Shown here piece by piece: positions 18,044-26,694 of a DNA stretch of 64,000 nucleotides. Below the pieces are notes generated by a model, which was given only the letters and a program-made list of their open reading frames with translations, was not told where the DNA came from and did no database searches. A program made the position numbers and the translations under genes. Origin of the DNA: Paenibacillus antarcticus (GTDB lineage: Bacteria > Bacillota > Bacilli > Paenibacillales > Paenibacillaceae); NCBI RefSeq assembly GCF_001637225.1, contig NZ_LVJI01000007.1, positions 62,001-126,000 of the forward strand, in the 5' to 3' direction. The number at the start of each line of letters is the position of its first letter. The stretch's first letter is position 1.

Positions 18044-18081
18044 AAATCTGGACGTACAAATAAATTTGTACGTCCAGATTT
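18044..18081. terminator. Terminator after the SDR gene
   Basis: Perfect 17-base stem (18044-18060 with 18065-18081) with a 4-base loop, 15 bases past the SDR stop. Confidence 0.85.
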
Positions 18082-18096
18082 AATTTATAATCGAAA

Positions 18097-18849
18097 TTAT
18101 TTAGCTGTAACGCCACCATCAACAGGAAGCTCAACACCAGTAATATAAGAAGAAGCATCAGAAGCAAGGAACAATACTGCATCAGCCACTTCAGAAGCTT
18201 TCCCAACTCTTGGTAGAGCCGTTTGAGATAGGAACCAAGCTAGCATTTTCTCATTATTAACCATATCTTGGGACATTGGTGTCTCAATAAATCCTGGGTG
18301 AACGGAGTTTACGCGAATGTTAAATTTACCATAATCCACTGCAGCTGCCTTAGAAAGCATACGAACTGCTCCCTTAGAAGCTGTATAAGCACCTGCTCCA
18401 CTACCACCTGTTAGACCAGCAATGGAAGAAATGTTCACGATAGATCCACCATTGATTTCTTTCATTTGAGGAACAACATGTTTCATTCCTAGGAATACGC
18501 TTGTAACATTTATATTCATGACACGATTCCATTGGTCCATAGTCGTATCAAGCATGTTCACTGCTAAGGAGATACCAGCATTGTTAACCAATACATCAAT
18601 TTTACTATATTTTTGAATCGTTCCGTCTACAACTTTGATCCAGTCTTCTTCCGAAGCCACATTGTGTGCAAAAGCCGTTGCTTCTCCACCATTAGATGTA
18701 ATTTCTTCTGCAACAGCTTGTACAGCTGCTTCGTTGATATCCGTTAATACAACGATAGCACCTTCTTTAGCAAGCAAAATTGCCTCTTCGCGTCCCATAC
18801 CACTACCTGCACCTGTAACAATTGCTACTTTACCGTTTAATACTCCCAT
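18097..18849 (-). CDS. Short-chain dehydrogenase/reductase
   Basis: 250 residues, ATG preceded by TAGGAGGA. Classical SDR: cofactor loop TGAGSGMGREE (residues 12-22), NNAGIS (about 89), catalytic Ser in VNISSIAGL, Tyr-x-x-x-Lys in AYTASKGAV and the C-terminal YITGVELPVDGG. Asp38 after the second strand (VVLTDINE) favours NAD over NADP. Sequence most resembles hydroxysteroid/cyclic-alcohol dehydrogenases, but the substrate cannot be inferred. Single gene with its own terminator. Confidence 0.82.
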   Translation of the reverse strand: MGVLNGKVAIVTGAGSGMGREEAILLAKEGAIVVLTDINEAAVQAVAEEITSNGGEATAFAHNVASEEDWIKVVDGTIQKYSKIDVLVNNAGISLAVNMLDTTMDQWNRVMNINVTSVFLGMKHVVPQMKEINGGSIVNISSIAGLTGGSGAGAYTASKGAVRMLSKAAAVDYGKFNIRVNSVHPGFIETPMSQDMVNNEKMLAWFLSQTALPRVGKASEVADAVLFLASDASSYITGVELPVDGGVTAK

Positions 18850-19223
18850 ATCTATTCCTCCTAAGATTTATTTATAATAACGACAATTCCGTAATGGACT
18901 ATAACTGTCATAGTATTTCCTAAGGCTTGTTAGAGTATTACTGAAACCGTTTATTACAACAGTATCACAAAAAGTAACCAATTGAAAATAAGTAATCAAA
19001 ATTTTAGATATAGCATAAAACCCCTAGGAATTGTGCTATTTGAGATATGGATGACGTCTTCTAACAATTTATGAGGAAGGAATTATCGACTAAAGGCTGT
19101 GTGTCATCAGCTCTTAACTTTTTTATAGCGTGTACTTCAAAGTAACGCTGTGTTTAAGAATTCCTCTTTTGACGTAAAGTAATGTTATATGTACTTAACG
19201 TAATACAATAAGGAGGGGATCCT
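18850..19223. other. 374-base intergenic region between divergent genes
   Basis: Carries the upstream regions of the SDR gene (minus) and dtpT (plus). A TTGACG at 19169-19174 may be the dtpT -35 box but the -10 (TACTTA at 17 bases) is poor. A stem TAGCA/TGCTA with an inner CCTAGG lies near 19013-19040. No coding potential seen. Confidence 0.4.
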
Positions 19224-20720
19224 ATGCTCGACAGAAACAGACAGAAAATTGTGGAGAGTGTTCCACAGCAGGGCTTTTTTGGACATCCTAAAGGGTTGTT
19301 CACTTTGTTCTTCACAGAGTTTTGGGAGCGTTTCTCCTATTATGGCATGAGAGCTATTCTTGTTTACTATATGTATTATAAAGTTTCACAAGGTGGATTA
19401 GGTCTCGATGAAGCAACAGCTCTTGCGATCATGTCGATCTACGGGTCGCTTGTATATATGTCTGGCATTATTGGAGGATGGCTAGCCGATAGAATATTTG
19501 GAACTTCAAAGGCTATATTTTATGGCGGCGTATTAATCATGTTCGGGCATATTATCTTGTCTATACCGGGAAGTATAGCGATGTTCTATATATCTATGGT
19601 TCTCATCGTTCTCGGTACAGGTTTATTGAAACCTAATGTTTCAAGTGTCGTGGGTGAAATTTATAGTCCTAACGACTTACGCCGAGATGCAGGGTTTAGC
19701 ATATTCTATATGGGAATTAACCTTGGAAGTTTCCTCGCTCCTTTAATTGTCGGCACCATAGGTATGAAACAAAATAATTTTCACTTAGGCTTCCTCATTG
19801 CTGCTATTGGTATGTTTATTGGATTGTTGGTCTTTATATTGACTAAGAAGAAAAATCTAGGTCTTGCGGGTACCATTATAGCCAATCCCTTATCTTCTTC
19901 AGAGAAGAAAAAAGTCTATACCTACATAACGCTCGGCGTAGTTGTTGTAGCTATCTTGATTGCTGTTACTATACCCTTAGGTTATCTGACATTTGATACT
20001 TTCATTGCTCTTGTAGGGGTATTAGGGATTCTTATTCCCACCATGTACTTCGTTGTTATGTACCGTAGTCCGAAGACAAAAGCAGTAGAACGCTCCAGAC
20101 TCATTGCTTATATTCCGCTATTTATCTCTTCAGTGATGTTCTGGGCCATTCAAGAACAGGGATCAACGATCCTTGCTAATTATGCGGACAAGCGCACACA
20201 GTTAAACTTTGCTGGAATTGAGCTATCCCCTGCTTGGTTCCAATCGTTGAATCCGTTGTTTATTATCATTTTGGCACCGGTATTCGCGTGGGCTTGGGTC
20301 AAGCTTGGCGTTCGTCAGCCCTCAGTTCCTACGAAATTCTCACTAGGTTTGTTATTTGCAGGCTTATCTTTTCTTGTGATTCTGTTACCTGCTTACTTTG
20401 GAGGTAGCCATTCACTGGTTAATCCACTATGGCTCGTTCTTAGCTATTTCATTATCGTCCTTGGGGAACTATGTTTGTCACCTGTTGGACTGTCCGTCAC
20501 TACGAAGTTAGCGCCGGCCGCCTTCTCAGCCCAAACCATGAGTCTATGGTTCTTATCTAATGCAGCTGCTCAAGCGATTAATGCGCAGATTGTTAAATTC
20601 TATAGCCCTGAGACCGAGATGATTTACTTTGGTGTGATTGGGGGAGTCGCTATCGTGCTGAGTGTTGTGCTGTTTATGATTTCGGGGAGGATACAGGGGT
20701 ATATGAAAGGTGTGCGGTGA
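19224..20720 (+). CDS. dtpT: POT/PTR family di-tripeptide transporter
   Basis: 498 residues, ATG 6 bases after AAGGAGGGG. The N-terminal FFTEFWERFSYYGMRAILVYY carries the family motif ExxERFxYY that couples protons to peptide uptake, and GTGLLKPNVSSVVGE and FSIFYMGINLGSF are the PTR2 signatures. About 14 hydrophobic segments are visible. It imports short peptides with protons. The gene is monocistronic; the 3' side carries the second palindromic repeat. Confidence 0.92.
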   Translation: MLDRNRQKIVESVPQQGFFGHPKGLFTLFFTEFWERFSYYGMRAILVYYMYYKVSQGGLGLDEATALAIMSIYGSLVYMSGIIGGWLADRIFGTSKAIFYGGVLIMFGHIILSIPGSIAMFYISMVLIVLGTGLLKPNVSSVVGEIYSPNDLRRDAGFSIFYMGINLGSFLAPLIVGTIGMKQNNFHLGFLIAAIGMFIGLLVFILTKKKNLGLAGTIIANPLSSSEKKKVYTYITLGVVVVAILIAVTIPLGYLTFDTFIALVGVLGILIPTMYFVVMYRSPKTKAVERSRLIAYIPLFISSVMFWAIQEQGSTILANYADKRTQLNFAGIELSPAWFQSLNPLFIIILAPVFAWAWVKLGVRQPSVPTKFSLGLLFAGLSFLVILLPAYFGGSHSLVNPLWLVLSYFIIVLGELCLSPVGLSVTTKLAPAAFSAQTMSLWFLSNAAAQAINAQIVKFYSPETEMIYFGVIGGVAIVLSVVLFMISGRIQGYMKGVR

Positions 20721-20751
20721 AACTTAAAAATGTTATTTAGGCTCAAAGCTG

Positions 20752-20980
20752 TTATTAGTGCTTGCTTATAAACAATTGCGCGGTTGCAGGCTACGGGGAC
20801 GGATTGTCTTTCGATCGCTGTTGTCCTCTGATTTCTTGATTATATACCGCATATAGCGGTTGAAATCGGAGGACAAAGGCGAACGCTATCGCTTCTTAAA
20901 GACAATTCCGTCCCCTTCGCTATGTCTGCCTCGATCGTTGTTGTGTTTGCGCAAACACTAATATGGCGTAGAGCCAACAT
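20752..20980. repeat. Palindromic intergenic repeat, copy 2
   Basis: Second copy of the element at 4034. Ends ATTAGTGCTTGC (20754) and GCAAACACTAAT (20951-20962) form imperfect terminal inverted repeats. The shared core ACGGATTGTC..CGATCGCT and CGCTATCGCTTCT..GACAATTCCGTC is present. Compared with copy 1 it holds an extra nested hairpin: 15-base arms at 20821-20835 and 20862-20876 enclosing CCGCATATAGCGG (20848-20860). A small GGC/GCC hairpin (20965-20976) follows, as in copy 1. Non-coding. Confidence 0.7.
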
Positions 20981-21255
20981 AGCTATTTTTAATTTCACCT
21001 TTGGTGTGTTGTAAGTACGAACACGCCACGCCATTGATATCGGCTCGGCTATTAACAGCAATTATTAAACCTTGCTACATACGTTGAATGGGCCGATTCA
21101 TTCATTGCTTACCCCGAGCGCATGAAGTGCTCTTCTGAAACAGATCGCTAATAGAAATGGCAAATAAGCGCCCAATGGACAGGACGCTTTTTGCTTGTTT
21201 ATTTTCACACCGACATCCATGTTTTCTTTACGCACATTTTCATTACCAAAGGTCT
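20981..21255. other. Intergenic region after the repeat
   Basis: No gene recognised. A hairpin GCGCCC/GGACGC (21167-21186) is followed on the plus strand by CTTTTTGCTTG and could end plus-strand transcription; a stop-bounded 31-codon plus-strand stretch just before it (ending near 21152) is protein-like in composition but unidentified. Confidence 0.35.
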
Positions 21256-22260
21256 TTAGTTCGGCACAGATATTCTATCTGATAACACGCCAAATGTGGA
21301 GGCTTTGATGAAAGGTAGCCCTTGTAACGCTTGTAACTGTTTAGCTGTTCCCGTTACAACTGCACCTATGATTGTCACATCACCTTCTTCTAAGGTGTTA
21401 TTATCTCCCGCTAAAGCTTTGTGAATTTCGCCTGCTGCCCATTTGAAACTATGATTCCTACTACCACGCAACTGCTCAACACTTGTGATAAAAGTATCCA
21501 TGCCGCCAGTTACTTCAAATTGTTCTGCATGAAATCCATAAATGAGCATGCCATCCGCAGAAAGTACCATCTTCACTTGCTTCATATATTTTAAATAATC
21601 TTTTGTATAAGCGTCCACCCACCACCAGACGGATTGTACATCCGGAGGAAGTAGGCTTTGGATCTCATCATAAGAATATGCTTTATCAAATGATAATCCC
21701 AGCTCCACTAAAGTAGTATCGTCAACTTGATTCAGATCACTAATACTGTCTTTATAGGTATCATACGAAACCTCAGGGTGGAAAAAGATCATTTCTCTAT
21801 CACCCGTGTCCGAATTATATCGGATCAATTGATTCGATTCATTCGATTGTGAAATTTGTGAAATATTTAATGGGATGGAACCGAATGAACCATACATTCG
21901 TGGCGTACTACCAAATAATGTGTATCTACTTTCAACTGATTCCCACACATAGGGGACTTCTCCAATCAACTTAAAGGTTTTCGTTTTTATTTTCCCTCCA
22001 AACCAATTGTTGTCGTATGTTTGATGACTAATATGAATATTAGGTGCACTAATTTCGTTATACATAACAATTTCATTCATTGTTTTTTGTGCTTGATGGA
22101 GTGACCACGTCCTGAATCCATACCATAATAACACTAAGACAATGGGAGTTACGATCACGGTAATTCCAATCATTTTCAATGTAGACCAAAGCTTTGCTTT
22201 CCTCATTAATTGTTTAGCTTGTTTCTCATCAAATGAAAAATGATTCAAATCCTCGTCCAT
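21256..22260 (-). CDS. Membrane-bound anti-sigma factor (Sigma-reg N/C type)
   Basis: 334 residues. A short cytosolic N-terminus, then one membrane span (about residues 31-50, MIGITVIVTPIVLVLLWYGF), then an extracellular domain. The layout and motifs FGSTPRMYG and LLPPDVQSVWWWVDAY match anti-sigma proteins of the YhdL type (Sigma_reg_N and Sigma_reg_C), which bind a cognate ECF sigma factor at the membrane. The ATG is one base after the sigma factor stop (TGA-T-ATG) with AAGGAGGAC inside the sigma gene, so production of the two is coupled. Confidence 0.85.
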   Translation of the reverse strand: MDEDLNHFSFDEKQAKQLMRKAKLWSTLKMIGITVIVTPIVLVLLWYGFRTWSLHQAQKTMNEIVMYNEISAPNIHISHQTYDNNWFGGKIKTKTFKLIGEVPYVWESVESRYTLFGSTPRMYGSFGSIPLNISQISQSNESNQLIRYNSDTGDREMIFFHPEVSYDTYKDSISDLNQVDDTTLVELGLSFDKAYSYDEIQSLLPPDVQSVWWWVDAYTKDYLKYMKQVKMVLSADGMLIYGFHAEQFEVTGGMDTFITSVEQLRGSRNHSFKWAAGEIHKALAGDNNTLEEGDVTIIGAVVTGTAKQLQALQGLPFIKASTFGVLSDRISVPN

Positions 22261-22261
22261 A

Positions 22262-22756
22262 TCAAAGGTCCTCCTTGAAGTTCTTTATGAATCTTTCCTT
22301 TGCGCGTGCGACATGCGTTTTCAGTGTATTCTCATTTTTATTCAATAAAGATGAAATATTTCTGTACGATAACTCCAACTCAAATTTCAGAATTAACAAT
22401 TCTTGATGAAATTCAGATAATGTCTCAAGTGTGTCTCGGATATTCTTTGATTGTTCCTTTTGAAGGATACTGATTTCTGGAATGTTAGTTAAGGATCGTA
22501 GAGGGACATCATCAATATCCATTGTGGGGTGTCGCTTATCTTGTCGCTTGAGATCATAAAATTGATTCGTAGCCACACGGAATAACCAACTCATGACTTT
22601 ATCTGATTGAATTCCATCTTTATGCAATAAAAATTTGTAACAGGTATCTTGCGTTATGTCCTCTGCATCTTCATGGGTAAGTCCGCGTTTTCTCAAGTAT
22701 CTATAGAGTACGGTGCCTACCTGTTGAAGAAATCCAGTCATTGTTTCTTTCGCCAT
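22262..22756 (-). CDS. ECF-type RNA polymerase sigma factor
   Basis: 164 residues from ATG 22756 (GGAGGGGG upstream); a longer frame to 22837 has no ribosome site. Region 2: LTHEDAEDITQDTCYKFLLH and VMSWLFRVATNQFYDLKRQ, which bind core enzyme and the -10 element. Region 4: LEELSYRNISSLLNKNENTLKTHVARAKERF-like helix-turn-helix (residues about 125-158; exact start FELELSYRNIS). Partner of the downstream anti-sigma factor. A possible autoregulatory ECF promoter lies upstream at 22778-22804. Confidence 0.9.
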   Translation of the reverse strand: MAKETMTGFLQQVGTVLYRYLRKRGLTHEDAEDITQDTCYKFLLHKDGIQSDKVMSWLFRVATNQFYDLKRQDKRHPTMDIDDVPLRSLTNIPEISILQKEQSKNIRDTLETLSEFHQELLILKFELELSYRNISSLLNKNENTLKTHVARAKERFIKNFKEDL

Positions 22757-22777
22757 GTCTGCCCCCTCCACCCATAC

Positions 22778-22804
22778 AACGCACAACTCTATAAATAGTT
22801 TACA
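22778..22804 (-). promoter_or_regulatory. Candidate ECF-dependent promoter
   Basis: Minus-strand TGTAAAC (22798-22804), 16 bases, CGTT (22778-22781), resembling the ECF pattern TGAAAC-N16/17-CGT. It lies about 22 bases before the sigma factor start, as expected for autoregulation. Confidence 0.35.
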
Positions 22805-22833
22805 GCATAAGAAAAGGGTAATGGCCCTCCCAA

Positions 22834-23607
22834 TCAATGAAGCTGTGACATGTAATCATATGCGGTTATTCCAAACATACTCTTAAAATGCCTATTCAGA
22901 TGAGTCAGATCCGCGAATCCATATTCCGCTACGGCTGAATATATATCCTTAGTTCTCTCTATAGATTGTTTCGCTTGTTCTACCTTGCAATTCAAAAAAA
23001 ATTGATAGGGCGATATTCCTGTATGTTTCTTAAACGCCCGGATAAACTGATATTTTGACATTTCAAACTCATCTGAAAGGTCGTCCAGTTTAAGGACATT
23101 CTCTATACTGCAGTACATCCGTTCCTTCGCTCTATTAACAAGTTCATTATTGATTCTGGAGACTGTATCTATTTGGGTATTGGAGACTAGATCAACAAGT
23201 GTTAACAGCAGCTCATGGCACATAGATTCATCTTTTCCATTCTGGATCGCATGGCTAAGAGCTAATATGCATTGTGCCAACTTGTCGTCGTATAGGATAG
23301 GAGAGGTGAAGCGGAGTTCTTTCTTTCCTAATATCTCTAAAATTAGAGCCGGCTTGATATAGAGCATGACATAATCAATGCCGGCTTTATCATAAGAACT
23401 GCCGTCATGCGATTGCTCTGGATTAAATAGCATGACGCCATTCTTATGGGATGATTGCAAACTGCCATCTAGGTTATATTGCTGGATACCACGTAAGGTT
23501 ACGCCGAGTGCGTACTCCTCGTGGCAATGTTTTTTATAGGAGAACTCTGTAATGCTTGCTGATAACGACAAGATATCTACCGATCTTTTATAGTTGAATT
23601 TCTCCAC
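22834..23607 (-). CDS. AraC family transcriptional regulator
   Basis: 257 residues from GTG 23607, GGAGG 7 bases upstream. N-terminal AraC_binding-type cupin (YKKHCHEEYALGVTLRG, LFNPEQSHDG) and C-terminal double helix-turn-helix (LDDLSDEFEMSKYQFIRAF and SAVAEYGFADLTHLNRHF with the family ending FGITAYDY). Lies 18 bases downstream of a LysE exporter gene on the same strand and probably controls it in response to an effector such as an amino acid. Confidence 0.87.
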   Translation of the reverse strand: MEKFNYKRSVDILSLSASITEFSYKKHCHEEYALGVTLRGIQQYNLDGSLQSSHKNGVMLFNPEQSHDGSSYDKAGIDYVMLYIKPALILEILGKKELRFTSPILYDDKLAQCILALSHAIQNGKDESMCHELLLTLVDLVSNTQIDTVSRINNELVNRAKERMYCSIENVLKLDDLSDEFEMSKYQFIRAFKKHTGISPYQFFLNCKVEQAKQSIERTKDIYSAVAEYGFADLTHLNRHFKSMFGITAYDYMSQLH

Positions 23608-23625
23608 GCCTTTACCTCCAACACG

Positions 23626-24207
23626 CTATAGGATCCCTGATACCATGATTGCAGAATACACTAAAAAAAGTGCCATCAGGGTATTGAGAACTTTTTGATG
23701 ATTGTGCAAGAATCTTCTGAAGATTCTGCCAAAAACAACCCATGTCGTAAATGCTAAAAATCCGATCAGGGTTATGATGATAACAAACAAGAACAATACA
23801 AGAGATGACGTATAGTAAGGCATAACAAAGGTGGGAATAACGGTTAGTGTAAATAAGACAACTTTAGGATTTACAAATTGCATGAGTAAGCCCGAGACAA
23901 AGTTTGTAGTCTGGATATCCTTGGATTCCGTTGCACCCATCTTATAGACTTGGTAAGCAAGGTAGAGCATATATAGACTGCCGATGATCTGCATAATGCT
24001 CAGAATATTTGGGATGACATCAGCAAGAATACGGTTCAGCATGGTAGAAACAACAAGTAGCAATCCAAACCCTATCGTGGCTCCGCATACATACGCCATG
24101 GCCTTTTTAGCCCCAAAGTGTTGCACGGAAGATAGAATAACAATATTAGCAGGCCCAGGTGTAAATGTAGCTACAACACAATAAATTAAAAAGGACGTTA
24201 TATTCAT
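23626..24207 (-). CDS. LysE/RhtB family amino-acid exporter
   Basis: 193 residues from ATG 24207, where AGGGGGTC lies 3-8 bases upstream; a longer frame to 24249 has no comparable site. The N-terminal TFTPGPANIVILSSVQHFGAK and GATIGFGLLLVVS carry the LysE-family motif GPxN, with six hydrophobic helices. It exports amino acids or derivatives. First gene of a unit with the AraC regulator. Confidence 0.87.
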   Translation of the reverse strand: MNITSFLIYCVVATFTPGPANIVILSSVQHFGAKKAMAYVCGATIGFGLLLVVSTMLNRILADVIPNILSIMQIIGSLYMLYLAYQVYKMGATESKDIQTTNFVSGLLMQFVNPKVVLFTLTVIPTFVMPYYTSSLVLFLFVIIITLIGFLAFTTWVVFGRIFRRFLHNHQKVLNTLMALFLVYSAIMVSGIL

Positions 24208-24306
24208 GATGACCCCCTGTAAAAGTAGTCCCATCAATATATACCTCATAGCTTGAATGCTTATAGTATATTATTGCAGATCGATTCCCGCCTTGTAAGA
24301 ATAACA

Positions 24307-24350
24307 AAACTGGCTGTGCTGTCCTTGTTAAGGAACGGCACAGCCAGTTT
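24307..24350 (-). terminator. Terminator after rlmN
   Basis: Stem AAACTGGCTGTGC (24307-24319) with GCACAGCCAGTTT (24338-24350), further pairing inside, followed on the minus strand by TTTTGTTATT. Confidence 0.85.
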
Positions 24351-24366
24351 CTAGAAGCCTATGCAA

Positions 24367-25464
24367 TCAACCCAATGCAAATCGGTCGTGATCGGAGATG
24401 TCATCTTCGGATTCTTTCATCTTTTTACTTCTTAACTGTCCGCACGCGGCATCGATATCTGCGCCATGTTCAAGGCGGACTGTACAATTGATATCATTCT
24501 TTTTCAACGTATCATAGAACGCAAGAATGGCCTCTTGATCACTTCTCTGATATTGACTATGTTCATCTACTGGATTGTATGGAATTAAATTGACGCTTGC
24601 GAGATTTTTCTTGTCTTTAATGAGTTCTGCAAGTTCCAGTGCATGTTCCTTACGATCATTCACATCTTTTAACAGAATATATTCGAACATAATTCTACGA
24701 TTGGTCTTCTCCAAATAGTACTCCACGGCATTCATTAACTTCGCTATTGGGAAGGCACGATTGATAACCATAATCTTCGTCCGAAGCTCATCATTCGGTG
24801 CATGTAAAGAGATTGCTAAGTTTACCTGAAGATCAGCATCGGTAAATTGAATGATTTTGTCTGGCAGACCGCTGGTAGATACAGTAATACGTTTCGCACC
24901 GATAGCCAACCCTTTATGATCCTTAACCACCTGTAAGAAATCAACCAGATTATTGAAGTTGTCGAACGGTTCGCCAATCCCCATCACGACAATATGGCTT
25001 ACTTTCTCATCTAATTGCGCTTGATCAAGGAGTTGCTGAACTTTGATAATCTGTTCTACAATTTCACCAGCAGTTAAGTCACGACTCTTCTTAATTAGAC
25101 CACTCGCGCAGAAGCTACAGCCAATGTTACATCCCACTTGGGTCGTAACGCATACGGCTATACCGTATTTCTGTCTCATCATCACCGTCTCAATGAGATT
25201 ACCATCATATAATTTGAAGAGAAATTTAACGGTTCCATCGGTTGATTCTTGTTTCACATGTTCCGTTAAGGTCTGGATATCAAAGTGATCGGAAAGTAAT
25301 TGAATACAATCCTTATTCACATCATCCATAACTGCGAATTCCGTAACCCGCTTGCGATACAGCCAATCCCAGACTTGTGTTGCTCGAAACTTCTTATGAC
25401 CATATTCTGACAGCCACGCTGTCAATTGTTCTAATGTTAATCCATAAATGGATGGTTTATTCAT
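24367..25464 (-). CDS. rlmN: 23S rRNA (adenine-2503-C2)-methyltransferase RlmN
   Basis: 365 residues, ATG with GAGG 8 bases upstream. Radical-SAM cluster CNIGCSFC (Cys112, 116, 119), [18 protein letters not shown], and the methyl-carrying Cys341 in [12 protein letters not shown]. The N-terminal [20 protein letters not shown] is the RlmN helical domain. It methylates A2503 of 23S rRNA (and tRNA A37 in some bacteria). I prefer RlmN to Cfr because the whole sequence follows the Listeria/Bacillus RlmN pattern ([20 protein letters not shown]). A 17-residue acidic tail follows the usual end. Confidence 0.92.
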   Translation of the reverse strand: MNKPSIYGLTLEQLTAWLSEYGHKKFRATQVWDWLYRKRVTEFAVMDDVNKDCIQLLSDHFDIQTLTEHVKQESTDGTVKFLFKLYDGNLIETVMMRQKYGIAVCVTTQVGCNIGCSFCASGLIKKSRDLTAGEIVEQIIKVQQLLDQAQLDEKVSHIVVMGIGEPFDNFNNLVDFLQVVKDHKGLAIGAKRITVSTSGLPDKIIQFTDADLQVNLAISLHAPNDELRTKIMVINRAFPIAKLMNAVEYYLEKTNRRIMFEYILLKDVNDRKEHALELAELIKDKKNLASVNLIPYNPVDEHSQYQRSDQEAILAFYDTLKKNDINCTVRLEHGADIDAACGQLRSKKMKESEDDISDHDRFALG

Positions 25465-25557
25465 TACTATATCCTCTTTTCAAACGATAAAATTCGTCCT
25501 ATTCTTCTAAGCAGCCGAAGCTAACCATATGTCTATGATTGTCTCAAATTTTGATTA

Positions 25558-25698
25558 CTAACACAAGAGGAAGCCCACTACCATCTCCTGTATACGATCT
25601 TGGTTTGTCACTAGATTAATTTGTGTATGACTACGTGCTCTATTCATATGTAACGCTTGTTCTAAATTCACATCTTTGCCATCCAAAAGAAGTTGCAA
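25558..25698 (-). pseudogene. Possible 3' remnant of a lost gene
   Basis: A stop-to-stop stretch of 46 codons with protein-like composition (contains DGKDVNLEQALHMNRARSHT and NLVTNQDRIQEMVV). It has no ribosome site and a stop directly upstream. I do not recognise it. The 25465-25813 gap otherwise shows only the rlmN upstream region and the RpiR ribosome site. Confidence 0.25.
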
Positions 25699-25813
25699 CT
25701 ACAAAGCAGTTATATTATGATTAGGATGAAAATAGTTTTCTTATTAATGTATATATTTACTGAAATAATTTTAAAACACTTCTTAGCAAATACTACAAAT
25801 TGGAGGTGCATTT

Positions 25814-26689
25814 ATAGCCACGATCCTTCACACCATCCAGCGTCAATTATCTAAATTATCCCCTTTAGAGCGCAAATTAGCGGAACGAATTCTTGCGGCT
25901 CCAAGTGAAATTGTTCATATGGGCATTACGGAATTAGCAGAACAATCCACTGTCAGCCCAGCTACGATCACGCGTTTTTGCAAAGTGTTTCATTTCAAAG
26001 GATTTCCCGATTTCAAGGTACATCTAGCATCTGAAATAGCACAAGGGGGACCAGAAGAAGAATCTTATTCTTCTGCATACCAAGATATTGTCGCAGGTAA
26101 TCCTTTATCACTCATCGTAGAGGCCATACAAGCAAATCATCTAGCATCGATTAGGGATACAACCTCCTTACTAGATCTAACCAAACTAACCAAAGTAGTG
26201 GATTGGCTGTGTGGTGCACGTAGGATTGACCTATACGGGATGGCAACTTCCTCTATTGTAGCCCAAGACTTTTATCAAAAATTGATTCGCATCGGTGTGA
26301 ATTGTACTGCGTTCGCCGATTCTCACATGCAAATTACATCCGCATCGACTTTAGGTCCTAATGATGTCGCGTTTGCTGTATCTTATTCTGGAGAAACCCC
26401 AGAGACCATCGATGCACTCACTTGTGCACGCAACAACGGAGCAACGACGATTTCCCTAACTTCTTATGGAAGTAATACGTTGGCGTCACTAGCTGATCTC
26501 CCACTCTTCTCTTCTTCATTAGAACAAGGCATGCGGCGGGGAGATATGGCGTCACGCATTGCGCAGCTCCATATTATCGACATTCTGTTCACTGGGATGG
26601 TTAGTAAGCAATTCGGAGACTTCGTTCCCAAGCTAGAGCAATCCTATAATAATGTTCAACAATATCGTAATAAACGAGGAGGCCATTGA
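25814..26689 (+). CDS. RpiR/MurR-type regulator with apparent ATA start
   Basis: 291 residues if translation begins at ATA 25814, which lies 7 bases after GGAGG (25802-25806). Between the upstream in-frame stop (25784) and ATG 25919 there is no ATG, GTG or TTG in frame. Starting at ATG 25919 would delete the first helices of the HTH_6 DNA-binding domain (LSKLSPLERKLAERILAAPS), which is intact in the translation. The rest holds QSTVSPATITRFCKVFHFKGF (recognition helix) and a SIS sugar-phosphate-binding domain (LYGMATSSIVAQDFY, FAVSYSGETPETIDA). It likely senses an amino-sugar phosphate and controls nagBA, which follow directly. A sequencing error or decay is also possible. Confidence 0.78.
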   Translation: MATILHTIQRQLSKLSPLERKLAERILAAPSEIVHMGITELAEQSTVSPATITRFCKVFHFKGFPDFKVHLASEIAQGGPEEESYSSAYQDIVAGNPLSLIVEAIQANHLASIRDTTSLLDLTKLTKVVDWLCGARRIDLYGMATSSIVAQDFYQKLIRIGVNCTAFADSHMQITSASTLGPNDVAFAVSYSGETPETIDALTCARNNGATTISLTSYGSNTLASLADLPLFSSSLEQGMRRGDMASRIAQLHIIDILFTGMVSKQFGDFVPKLEQSYNNVQQYRNKRGGH

Positions 26690-26694
26690 GCCAT

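Noticed and set aside
20840..21061. 73-codon minus-strand frame
   Set aside because: Runs out of the palindromic repeat into intergenic DNA; no ribosome site or similarity.
24367..25464. Cfr-type resistance methyltransferase instead of RlmN
   Set aside because: The sequence follows the RlmN pattern throughout ([30 protein letters not shown]) rather than the Cfr wording.
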